Positions 1-6,558 of a stretch of 7,740 bases of DNA are shown here, in pieces. The DNA is from an uncultured Porphyromonadaceae bacterium (GTDB lineage: Bacteria > Bacteroidota > Bacteroidia > Bacteroidales > Muribaculaceae): NCBI GenBank assembly GCA_900554265.1, contig USGZ01000071.1:1-7740 (forward strand). Direction: 5' to 3'. The notes beneath the pieces are model-generated. The model ran no database searches, was not told the DNA's origin, and was given only the letters and a program-made list of their open reading frames with translations. Position 1 is the stretch's first letter, and the number at the start of each line of letters is the position of its first letter. The position numbers were made by a program, and so were the translations under genes.

Positions 1-373
1 CCTCACTGCTGCCTCCCGTAGGAGTTTGGTCCGTGTCTCAGTACCAATGTGGGGGACCTTCCTCTCAGAACCCCTACGCATCGTCGCCTTGGTGGGCCTT
101 TACCCCGCCAACCAGCTAATGCGACGCATGCCCATCCTTGACCGGAATCGCTTCCTTTGGCTCCGAAGAGATGTCTCTTCAGAGCATTATGCGGTATTAG
201 TCCGGATTTCTCCGGGTTATCCCCCTGTCAAGGGCAGGTTGCATACGTGTTACTCACCCGTGCGCCGGTCGCCGGCGGAGGAAAGCAAGCTTTCCTCCCC
301 GCTGCCCCTCGACTTGCATGTGTTAAGCCTGTCGCTAGCGTTCATCCTGAGCCAGGATCAAACTCTTCGTTGT
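1..373 (-). rRNA. rrs: 16S ribosomal RNA, 5' portion (truncated by window edge)
   Basis: Read on the minus strand, positions 341-366 hold the universal 16S 5' motif (AGAGTTTGATCCTGGCTCAG followed by GATGAACGC). Positions 1-22 hold the conserved CCTACGGGAGGCAGCAG block near E. coli position 341-357. The window therefore carries about the first 370 nt of the gene, including V1 and V2, and the rest of the rrn operon lies to the left. The mature 5' end is placed near 373 by aligning GAAGAGTTTG with E. coli positions 6-15; the exact processing site is inferred. The sequence style is that of Bacteroidales. Short reading frames across this stretch are not genes. Confidence 0.97.
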
Positions 374-641
374 TGCTTATCTTGTTTTTCTTTCTTTCAA
401 ATTCAAAACAAGGCAAGAATTTTTGAATTTTTGCCTTTCACAAGCAGCGTGTGCGCTGCCGCGAATTGCGTTCCTGACCCGCGAATCGCTTCTGATTTAT
501 TGAGCCTGCTGTTGCAGAATTGACTTGAGACTTCGCGTCCGATTGCTCGGACAGCGTTGCTCCTGTACTACTCTATAAACGTCTATTGTAAATCTTTCAA
601 TGTTCTCTTTGGGGCTTCCGGGAAGCGTTCTTTCCGAAAGC
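374..641 (-). other. rRNA operon leader (transcribed spacer upstream of 16S)
   Basis: This is about 268 nt between the inferred rrn start site and the mature 16S 5' end, with no credible gene. It holds several hairpins. 444-459 is a perfect 6-bp stem (GCAGCG/CGCTGC) with a 4-nt loop. 537-552 is a perfect 6-bp stem (GTCCGA/TCGGAC) with a TTGC loop. 411-436 is an 11-position stem with one C-A mismatch in the transcript. Short self-complementary stretches also occur at 614-626 and 630-640. Two imperfect copies of CCGCGAAT(T/C)GC lie at 459-473 and 479-492. I find no clear boxA antitermination site. The structures probably belong to pre-rRNA folding and processing, which is an inference. Confidence 0.7.
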
Positions 642-646
642 GAGTG

Positions 647-678
647 CAAAGTTACGGCGAGAATTCCCCCAATCCAAA
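647..678 (-). promoter_or_regulatory. rrn promoter, Bacteroidota sigma-A type
   Basis: On the minus strand a -33 box TTTG (678-675) is followed after exactly 20 nt by a -7 box TAACTTTG (654-647). This is a perfect match to the Bacteroidota consensus TTTG-N19/21-TAnnTTTG. The stretch just upstream (about 679-715) is very A/T-rich, as expected of an UP-like element at a strong rRNA promoter. Transcription should start near 640-642 and run left into the 16S gene. Confidence 0.82.
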
Positions 679-753
679 TTTTCAAGGCAATTTAACATTT
701 AATTAACATTCAGCACCCGAACAAGAAGCCCGATTCCTCATTATAAATATAAT

Positions 754-909
754 GCCCGCTTTTCAATGCGCTTTGCACAATGCGGGCGGAGCTGAAGCTC
801 CGGGCCCGGACAAAGAAACAGGCCGCGGCAAAAGGCGCGGGAAGACCGAAAGCGGCGCCTGAGGCGCGGAGAGGCGAAAAGCGGAGAAGGGGCGGAGGAC
901 GGTTTTTTT
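754..909. other. GC-rich, palindrome-rich spacer block of unknown nature
   Basis: This block sits in an otherwise AT-rich spacer and is strikingly GC-rich, with the plus strand purine-rich in its second half. It holds GCCGC-type arms at 754-759 and 782-787, a perfect GGAGCT/AGCTCC hairpin (788-801), a perfect 10-bp palindrome CCGGGCCCGG (800-809), and GCGCC-TGA-GGCGC (855-867). It ends in a run of seven T (903-909). It is preceded by the AT palindrome ATTATA-AA-TATAAT (740-753). The minus-strand frames here (71 and 82 codons) have low-complexity Arg/Pro/Ser-rich products, and I do not call them genes. It could be a structured RNA, a relic repeat, or a protein-binding region upstream of the rrn promoter; the sequence alone does not decide. 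Confidence 0.35.
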
Positions 910-1012
910 ATTAGAGTAATTGAGAAAAAGGGGGTTAAAAGGCGTAATATGTGCTGAAAACGAATGTAAGAGGAGCAAAAACTTGGCATTTAAGGCACTT
1001 TCGCGAATAAAA

Positions 1013-1044
1013 TTTGCTGGATTTGATAAAAATGCTTAATTTAG
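1013..1044 (+). promoter_or_regulatory. Putative promoter of the transmembrane kinase gene
   Basis: TTTG at 1013-1016 is followed after 20 nt by TAATTTAG at 1037-1044, which matches five of the six specified positions of TAnnTTTG (A for T or G near the end). The predicted start near 1050 gives a 5' leader of about 45 nt before the ATG at 1094. The leader ends in an A-rich stretch without a Shine-Dalgarno sequence. The promoter is divergent from the rrn promoter, about 335 nt away. Confidence 0.5.
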
Positions 1045-1093
1045 CGCCGAATATACCAATCGGAGTAAGCCAAATCATTAACACACAACCATA

Positions 1094-4000
1094 ATGTCAG
1101 AACTTAAAAACGCACTGATTCCGGGAACGCTCCTTACCAGCGGCAACCAGACCTACAGGGTAGTCAAGGCCCTGGGAGCCGGAGGTTTCGGAATAACCTA
1201 TCTGGTAGAGGCCCAGACAGTTCAGGACGGAAATGTAATATCCTTCTTCTATTGCATGAAGGAGCACTTCCTGAACCGCTGCTGCGAGCGTTCCGAAGGA
1301 TCATCGAAAGTCATATACTCCAATCCCGTTGCCGACGAGGTTCAGAATTCGCAGCGCGACTTCATAGCCGAGGCCACGCGCCTGCAGAAGCTGGGACTCC
1401 ACCACGACAACATCGTGAAGGTGACGGACATTTTCGAGGCCAACAACACGGCATATTACGTAATGGAGTTCCTGCAGGGCAACTCGCTGCGCGACTACGT
1501 GAGCAAGCGCGGGCGCCTGAACGAGGCCGAGATGCTGCAGCTGACGATGCCTATTCTCGATGCCATAGGATTCCTCCACGCCAACCATCTGACTCACCTG
1601 GACATCAAGCCGGACAACATCATGCTGACGCCCGACCCGACGGGCAAGCCGCGGCCCGTGCTTATCGACTTCGGTCTGAGCAAGCATTACGACCCCTCGG
1701 GACGCCCGACCTCGACCATCAACACCCTGGGCTGCTCCGACGGCTACTCTCCCATCGAACAGTACGGCGGCATCACCACCTTCCAGCCGACGGCGGACAT
1801 CTACTCCCTCGGCGCGACTATGGCCTACTGCATAACGGGGCAGAACCCGAAGAAATCCACCGACATGGTACCCGGCGAGGCGGCCAACTATACCGCGGGA
1901 CTTTCGCCCCAGACGGCGAACGCCATCGTCAAGATGATGGACATGAACCGCGCCCAGCGTCCGCAGAGCGTTGCGGAAGTCTACCGTCTGCTCAAGACCA
2001 CCACGCCGCCGCCGGCACCCTCGCCGGCTCCGAATCCCGGCACCGTACCGCTGCCCAATCCAGGCAACGGCCCCATGGTTCCGCCTCCCCCCGTACCCCC
2101 GCCACCGGTCTATCCCCCCAGGCCCGTCGGCGCAGGCAAGGGTAAGGGCAATAACAGCGGCAAGAAAGCCCTGCTGATCGGCGGCGGCATAGTCGCGGGC
2201 CTGGCTCTGCTAATCGGCCTGATTGTGCTGATAGCCAAGGGCGGCAACGACCTCGGGCCGCATGCCTACGACCGCGGCGACGTAATCAGCGAATATCTGC
2301 AGCCCGACGTAAGCACATCGAGCAACAGCGCCCTCGAGGACGAAATCCTCGACCAGTACAACAACTGTCAGATGGTGGCGCTCTTAGGCTGGAACCGGAG
2401 CACAGACCTTGACCTCTACGCCGTAGAGCCCGACGGCACGACCATATACTTCCTGACGACCTCCAGCGAAAGAACCGGCGGCCATCATCAGGGCGACAAC
2501 ATGGGCGGCAGCGGCTCGCGCGAGGCCATCACATGGATGTATGTACCTGAGGGCGAGTATGATTTCTTTGTCAGCGTCCGCTCGATAAGCGAAGGCGAGA
2601 GAATCCCCGTAGATCTGGCCATAAAGAAAGGCGACACCTACAAGACCTACAGCGCCACCCTTGAATATTTCGACGATGAAACCCCTCGCTTCTACAAAAT
2701 GGCGAGCGTCGACGTCAACAGTACTCTTGGTTCTGCCGATGACGCCGCCAACTACGTTACCGATTACGGTATCGGCGATGTTGTCGACAATTATCTGAGT
2801 CCTGTCTTCTCCCCGGTATCCGACGCATCGGCAGTACAGCGTCTGCGCAGCTATATGGGCAACGCCACCATGGGCGTAGGCATCTTCTGGGACTCCAGCA
2901 ATGACTTCGACCTTATTGTCAACCAGCCCGACGCAAGCTATATCTGGTACCAGGCCACATCGGACAGCAGCACCGGCGCCAGCTTCCGCCAGGACTCCCG
3001 CGGGGGCAGCGGCTCCTACGAGTGCATCAAATGGACACGCCCGACCGACGGCCGCTACGACATCTTCGCCCGCATATTCAGCCTGAGTTCGCCCGTAGAG
3101 CTGACTTACGTGCTCATCGACGGTTCCAACGTGACCACCAGACGCGCCACCCTGCGTCCAAGCAGCGAGAGCAACTTCTACAAAATCGAGTTCTACCAGC
3201 GCGGCGGAGCGGAAGAAGTGATACCGGAATCAGCATATGCGGATTCGATTGCAATCGCTGAGCCTGGCCGCCAGGAGATACAGACGCAGGAGCAGCAAAA
3301 CACCAACAACAGCCGGCGCAACAACCCGAACGGTTACGCCGTAATCAACGCCAACGGCTCGACCAGCAGCTACGTATCTGGCGAGGCAGTCGATAATTAC
3401 GTCGACGGCTCGCCGTCGCGAATCAGCGACAGCTACGCCGTGTCGCGCTCGCGCAACGTAGGCGGTTCGGGCCCGCTGAAGATGACCCTGCTCTGGGACT
3501 TCAGCTCCGACCTGGACCTGATTGTCAACCAGGCCAACGGCAAGGATATCTACTTCGGCAACACCAGCAACGACGACACCTACGGCGGCCACTACAGCGG
3601 CGACAACCGCGGCGGCAGCGGCTCCGCGGAAAGCGTATGGTTCACCAGCCCCGGCGACGGCATCTACGACGCCTTCGTACGCTGCCGCAACCTGCCCAGC
3701 GGCGGGGGCGACGTGAAGCTGGTAGTGACGCAGAACGGCACGTCGACCGTCTACGCCGCCCATATCACCGGCAGCGGCAGCGGTCCCGACGACGTGCGCC
3801 TGGCCAACTTCCGCTATACCGGCACAGGTTCGTCGAGCTCCTCCGGCTCCTCGTCAAGCTCCAGCAGCAACTCGGGTTCCATTCCGACGACCTACGCCTC
3901 CAGCACCACCAACTCGTTCAGTTCCGGCGATGCCGTAAGCAGTTTCGTAGAGGCCAATACCTCGACGGCCTATGACTCGAACGCCGTTTCGCGCGCATCG

Positions 4001-4363
4001 AGCGTCGGCTCCAACGGCACGCTGAAAATCACCCTTCTCTGGGACTTCGACGGCGACTGCGACCTTATCGTCAACCAGCCGACGGCCTCCGACGTCTACT
4101 ACGGCCGCAGCAGCGACTCGAGCTACGGCGCCCTATACAGCGGCGACAACACCGGCGGCAACGGCTCCTACGAGAGCATCCGCTGGACCAACCCGGACAC
4201 GGGCATCTACGACGTGTTCGTGCGCGTACGCCGCGTGCCCTCCTCGGGCGGCGTAATCAAGGTGGTGATCAAGGACGGCGGCAGCAGTCGCGTCTACTCC
4301 ACGCGCATCTCCAAGAGCGACACCTCCATGAAGGACTTCCGCATGGCGCACTTCACACGCTGA
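1094..4363 (+). CDS. Transmembrane Ser/Thr protein kinase with four extracytoplasmic DUF2135-like repeats
   Basis: Predicted receptor-type Ser/Thr kinase of 1089 aa. The kinase domain spans about residues 20-300. It shows the glycine loop GAGGFGITY (28-36), the ATP-anchoring lysine K56, the helix-C glutamate E93, the catalytic loop HLDIKPDN (168-175, catalytic D170), DFG (192-194) and GCSDGYSPIEQY (213-224), with D235 and R289 at the usual late positions. The HRD arginine is leucine, so it is a non-RD kinase. A proline-rich linker (304-344) and a basic patch precede one membrane helix (359-381), which places the kinase in the cytoplasm. Residues 390-1089 lie outside the membrane as four related repeats. 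A Gln/Asn-rich linker (728-747) separates repeats 2 and 3, and a Ser-rich linker (913-929) separates repeats 3 and 4. All core catalytic residues are present, so it is probably active. The ligand and substrates are unknown. The gene is flanked by its own promoter and terminator, so it is likely monocistronic. The kinase call is firm; the sensor role is inferred. Confidence 0.93.
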   Translation: MSELKNALIPGTLLTSGNQTYRVVKALGAGGFGITYLVEAQTVQDGNVISFFYCMKEHFLNRCCERSEGSSKVIYSNPVADEVQNSQRDFIAEATRLQKLGLHHDNIVKVTDIFEANNTAYYVMEFLQGNSLRDYVSKRGRLNEAEMLQLTMPILDAIGFLHANHLTHLDIKPDNIMLTPDPTGKPRPVLIDFGLSKHYDPSGRPTSTINTLGCSDGYSPIEQYGGITTFQPTADIYSLGATMAYCITGQNPKKSTDMVPGEAANYTAGLSPQTANAIVKMMDMNRAQRPQSVAEVYRLLKTTTPPPAPSPAPNPGTVPLPNPGNGPMVPPPPVPPPPVYPPRPVGAGKGKGNNSGKKALLIGGGIVAGLALLIGLIVLIAKGGNDLGPHAYDRGDVISEYLQPDVSTSSNSALEDEILDQYNNCQMVALLGWNRSTDLDLYAVEPDGTTIYFLTTSSERTGGHHQGDNMGGSGSREAITWMYVPEGEYDFFVSVRSISEGERIPVDLAIKKGDTYKTYSATLEYFDDETPRFYKMASVDVNSTLGSADDAANYVTDYGIGDVVDNYLSPVFSPVSDASAVQRLRSYMGNATMGVGIFWDSSNDFDLIVNQPDASYIWYQATSDSSTGASFRQDSRGGSGSYECIKWTRPTDGRYDIFARIFSLSSPVELTYVLIDGSNVTTRRATLRPSSESNFYKIEFYQRGGAEEVIPESAYADSIAIAEPGRQEIQTQEQQNTNNSRRNNPNGYAVINANGSTSSYVSGEAVDNYVDGSPSRISDSYAVSRSRNVGGSGPLKMTLLWDFSSDLDLIVNQANGKDIYFGNTSNDDTYGGHYSGDNRGGSGSAESVWFTSPGDGIYDAFVRCRNLPSGGGDVKLVVTQNGTSTVYAAHITGSGSGPDDVRLANFRYTGTGSSSSSGSSSSSSSNSGSIPTTYASSTTNSFSSGDAVSSFVEANTSTAYDSNAVSRASSVGSNGTLKITLLWDFDGDCDLIVNQPTASDVYYGRSSDSSYGALYSGDNTGGNGSYESIRWTNPDTGIYDVFVRVRRVPSSGGVIKVVIKDGGSSRVYSTRISKSDTSMKDFRMAHFTR
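2261..4360 (+). repeat. Four-fold protein repeat array (DUF2135/YfaP-like) in the kinase ectodomain
   Basis: Repeat 1 is residues 390-540 (2261-2713), repeat 2 is 559-703 (2768-3202), repeat 3 is 757-910 (3362-3823) and repeat 4 is 942-1089 (3917-4360). Each begins with a G(D/E)xVxxY/F-like segment. It then has a W(D/N)xxxDxDL strand (W433, W599, W801, W983), a Gly/Asp-rich loop of the type GDNxGGxGSxE, an xxW strand, and (G/E)xYDxFVR. Repeats 2-4 share DLIVNQ, while repeat 1 has DLYAVEPDG. The pattern resembles the DUF2135 (YfaP) domain as I know it; that match is from memory and unverified. The Asp/Asn/Gly loops could bind calcium, which is inference. Confidence 0.75.
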
Positions 4364-4389
4364 CAGAAGGCATCTTCTGACATTCAGAA
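4364..4389 (+). other. Alternative overlapping hairpins after the kinase stop codon
   Basis: Directly after the stop codon, CAGAAG (4364-4369) can pair with CTTCTG (4374-4379) over a GCAT loop. TTCTGA (4375-4380) can instead pair with TCAGAA (4384-4389) over a 3-nt loop. The two 6-bp stems share bases and exclude each other. They lie 13 nt before the terminator hairpin and may protect the mRNA 3' end; any function is inferred. Confidence 0.35.
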
Positions 4390-4401
4390 ATTTACAACAA
4401 G

Positions 4402-4435
4402 TCCCGGCCGCGCGTTTGCGCAGTCGGGATTTTTT
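4402..4435 (+). terminator. Rho-independent terminator of the kinase gene
   Basis: The outer stem TCCCG (4402-4406) pairs with CGGGA (4425-4429). The inner stem GCGC (4410-4413) pairs with GCGC (4418-4421) around a GTTT loop, with a 3-nt bulge on each side. Six T follow (4430-4435). It lies 38 nt past the kinase stop. The loop TTTG also serves as the probable -33 box of the next gene's promoter. Confidence 0.78.
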
Positions 4436-4446
4436 ATGTAACTTTG
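4415..4446 (+). promoter_or_regulatory. Transporter promoter embedded in the upstream terminator
   Basis: TTTG (4415-4418) and TAACTTTG (4439-4446) are separated by 20 nt, a perfect Bacteroidota sigma-A consensus. The -7 box and spacer length equal those of the rrn promoter at 647-678. The -33 box is the loop plus the first stem base of the terminator's inner hairpin. The start site should be near 4452, leaving a leader of about 30 nt. AAGG directly abuts the ATG and is too close to act as a normal Shine-Dalgarno site. Confidence 0.75.
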
Positions 4447-4481
4447 CGGCCAAATTAGGGCTTTTAATATAATTTTTAAGG

Positions 4482-6146
4482 ATGGAAAGTTTGCTTGAGA
4501 TGTTTGCTCCCCACAATACGGGACTGGCCTCCACCCTGATACTGCTGTCGTTCGTCATCGCGGCGGGCGTCTTTATCGGTAAGATAAAGTTTTTCGGGGT
4601 TTCGCTTGGAGTGACGTTCGTATTGTTCGTGGGAATCCTGATGGGGCATCTCGGATACGAGATAGACCCGGGGATACTGAAATTCGTAAGGGAATTCGGA
4701 CTTATACTTTTCATATTCTCCATCGGCCTTCAGGTCGGTCCGAGCTTCTTCTCGTCCTTCAAGGAAGGCGGCATCCGCCTCAACGGCCTTGCCCTGCTGG
4801 CCATAGCGCTCAACGTCGGCATCGTGCTGGCAATCTACGGCTTCGGCTGGGTGCGCGACGTACCGGCGCTGGTCGGCATCATGAGCGGCGCCGTGACCAA
4901 CACCCCCGGACTCGCCGCGGCGCAGCAGGCCGTGACGACCATGCCCACCGCCAGCCCCGAGGCCGCCAACGTGATGGCCAACGGCTATGCCGCCGCCTAC
5001 CCGCTGGGCGTGCTGGGCATCATCCTCACCATGTTCATAATCAAGGGCATATTCCGCGTCAGGCCCGAGGCCGAAATCAAGGCCATCGAGGAAGAACAGG
5101 AGTCCAGCCACCTGAAGCCATATATGCTCTCGGCCAAGGTCACCAACGTGCTCGTCAGCGGCAAGACCCTCCTCGAGCTCCACGATATCGTTCAGTGCAA
5201 CTTCGTGGTTTCCCGACTGATGGGCTCCGACGGAAAGGTCTCCATCCCCAAATCGTCCACCCAGATCCATACCGGCGACATCCTCCGCATCGTCTGCTCG
5301 CCGGCCGACGCCGAGCGCTTCAAGGCCGTGATCGGTCCGGAAGTCGAGATGGACTGGGAATCGGCGCCGACGCCCGTCTACTCGCGCCGCATCCTCGTGA
5401 CCAAGAGCGAGTTCAACGGCGTGGCCCTCGGGTCGCTGCGCCTCCACAACGGCTACCAGCTGAACTGCACGCGAGTCAACCGCGCCGGCATCGACCTGCT
5501 CGCCTCGCCTAACCTGCGCCTGCAGATGGGCGACCGCATCACCGTCGTCGGCGACCTGGAGGACATCGACCGCCTGGCCTCGCGCCTGGGCAACTCGATG
5601 AAGCGCCTGGACCAGCCCAACCTGATCACCATCTTCGTGGGCATAATCCTCGGTATCGTGCTTGGCTCCATCGACCTTGGCTTCGGCATGAAACTCGGCC
5701 TCGCCGGCGGCCCGTTGGTAGTGGCCATCCTGCTGAGCCGCTTCGGCTATAAGTTCAAGCTGGTTACCTACACCTCGTCGGCAGCCTCGCTGCTTCTGCG
5801 CGAGCTGGGCATCTGCATGTTCCTCGCCGCCGTCGGCATCGCCGCCGGCCGCGACTTCGCCGCCACCGTCTTCACCGAACAGGGCATGTGGTGGGTAATC
5901 TACGGCTTCGCCATCACCTTCATCCCGCTGGTAATCGTAGGCTGCATCGCCCGCGGCGTCTACAAAATCAATTATCTCACCATCATGGGACTCGTTTCGG
6001 GCAGCTGCACCGATCCCCCCGCCCTGGCCTTCGCCAACAACTCGACGGGCAACGATGCCCCCGCCGTGGCCTACTCGACCGTCTATCCTCTGACGATGTT
6101 CATGCGCGTAGTCGCGGCGCAGGCCCTGGTGCTCTGCCTGATGTAG
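4482..6146 (+). CDS. AspT/YidE-type membrane transporter (aspartate:alanine exchanger superfamily)
   Basis: Integral inner-membrane transporter of 554 aa, the usual length for this family of putative anion or amino-acid antiporters. The N-terminal membrane half (about 12-190) contains SGAVTNTPGLAAAQ (135-148). The C-terminal half (about 380-554) contains the matching SGSCTDPPALAFA (506-518). The internal duplication also shows as EFGLILFIFSIGLQVG (71-86) against ELGICMFLAAVGIAAG (441-456), and as YPL at 173-175 and 535-537. Between the halves, a soluble region (about 210-370) looks like two TrkA-C/RCK_C regulatory domains, each with a TGD or MGD turn (264-266, 349-351). The family assignment is firm; the substrate is not readable from sequence, since AspT exchanges aspartate and alanine while YidE-type members are mostly uncharacterised. 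The gene has its own promoter and is followed by a strong terminator, so it is probably monocistronic. Confidence 0.9.
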   Translation: MESLLEMFAPHNTGLASTLILLSFVIAAGVFIGKIKFFGVSLGVTFVLFVGILMGHLGYEIDPGILKFVREFGLILFIFSIGLQVGPSFFSSFKEGGIRLNGLALLAIALNVGIVLAIYGFGWVRDVPALVGIMSGAVTNTPGLAAAQQAVTTMPTASPEAANVMANGYAAAYPLGVLGIILTMFIIKGIFRVRPEAEIKAIEEEQESSHLKPYMLSAKVTNVLVSGKTLLELHDIVQCNFVVSRLMGSDGKVSIPKSSTQIHTGDILRIVCSPADAERFKAVIGPEVEMDWESAPTPVYSRRILVTKSEFNGVALGSLRLHNGYQLNCTRVNRAGIDLLASPNLRLQMGDRITVVGDLEDIDRLASRLGNSMKRLDQPNLITIFVGIILGIVLGSIDLGFGMKLGLAGGPLVVAILLSRFGYKFKLVTYTSSAASLLLRELGICMFLAAVGIAAGRDFAATVFTEQGMWWVIYGFAITFIPLVIVGCIARGVYKINYLTIMGLVSGSCTDPPALAFANNSTGNDAPAVAYSTVYPLTMFMRVVAAQALVLCLM

Positions 6147-6180
6147 CACCCTCTCCCTACTGCAAATAACTTCCTGCAAT

Positions 6181-6234
6181 AATAGCAACGGCGCCCGGAC
6201 TCGTAATGAGAGCGGGCGCCGTTACTATTGTTTT
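6181..6234 (+). terminator. Terminator between convergent genes (possibly bidirectional)
   Basis: AACGGCGCCCG (6187-6197) pairs perfectly with CGGGCGCCGTT (6213-6223). After one C/A mismatch the stem extends by AATAG/CTATT (6181-6185, 6225-6229). A CTC/GAG mini-stem lies inside the loop. On the plus strand it is followed by GTTTT, which suits the transporter. On the minus strand the trailing sequence is only moderately T-rich, so use by the convergent thioredoxin operon is plausible but weaker. Confidence 0.8.
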
Positions 6235-6242
6235 AGACAGCT

Positions 6243-6557
6243 TCAGATGAAGTCTTCGACCATGTGGCGGAGTTCGGGGGTGTCCTTGCGGCCGCTGTCG
6301 CGCCAGGCTTCCTTGCCGTCCTTGAAAAGGATGTAGGTAGGATATGTGTCGATTTTGTATGTCTCGCGGAGGGCGGCTTCGGAGTGACCGTCGACGGCCA
6401 TCACGTTGGCCCTGGGGCCGAACTCGCGCTTGAGTTGCTCGAGCTGAGGCAAGGTTTCGAGGCACTTGGAGCACTCGGGATTATAGAACTCCACGAGCAG
6501 GGGCTTGGCCTCGCCGATATATTTGTCGAACTGTGCCGACGTATTTGTAGCGCTCAT
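6243..6557 (-). CDS. Thioredoxin-like protein with CSKC active site
   Basis: Small thioredoxin-fold protein of 104 aa. The active-site motif is PECSKC with C29 and C32 in place of WCGPC. The cis-proline is P73 in TYPTYILFKDG. The buried aspartate of classical thioredoxins (VDF) is replaced by glutamate (VEF, E23). No signal peptide or membrane segment is seen, so it is cytoplasmic. The start chosen is the ATG at 6557. It lies 1 nt after the TGA of the upstream thioredoxin, and the 27-codon upstream extension would run inside that gene with atypical sequence. It is the last gene of the rubrerythrin-thioredoxin operon and ends 9 nt from the convergent hairpin. It probably performs dithiol-disulfide exchange with a redox potential and partners different from its neighbour; the partner is unknown. 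Confidence 0.85.
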   Translation of the reverse strand: MSATNTSAQFDKYIGEAKPLLVEFYNPECSKCLETLPQLEQLKREFGPRANVMAVDGHSEAALRETYKIDTYPTYILFKDGKEAWRDSGRKDTPELRHMVEDFI

Positions 6558-6558
6558 A

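Noticed and set aside
26..523. 165-codon frame over the 16S start and leader
   Set aside because: It lies across conserved 16S sequence on the opposite strand, so coding is not credible.
740..753. AT palindrome ATTATA-AA-TATAAT as a possible PerR-like operator
   Set aside because: It does not match the PerR box spacing and lies far from the redox genes, upstream of rrn, where A/T-rich DNA is expected.
741..989. 82- and 71-codon minus-strand frames in the spacer
   Set aside because: Low-complexity products that only reflect the purine-rich GC block. No start context, promoter or similarity is seen.
3230..3763. 177-codon antisense frame within the kinase repeats
   Set aside because: Val/Ala-rich shadow of the sense repeats. 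The sense protein is continuous and shows conserved repeated motifs.
3830..3883. Ser-codon run in the kinase as a simple-sequence (phase-variable) repeat
   Set aside because: The serines are coded by mixed TCG, TCC, TCA, AGC and AGT-type codons, so there is no uniform short tandem unit that would slip.
4476..6188. 570-codon open frame antisense to the transporter gene
   Set aside because: It mirrors the GC-rich transporter codons, its product is a biased Gly/His/Asp/Glu-rich sequence with no recognisable domain, and the sense frame has clear family motifs.
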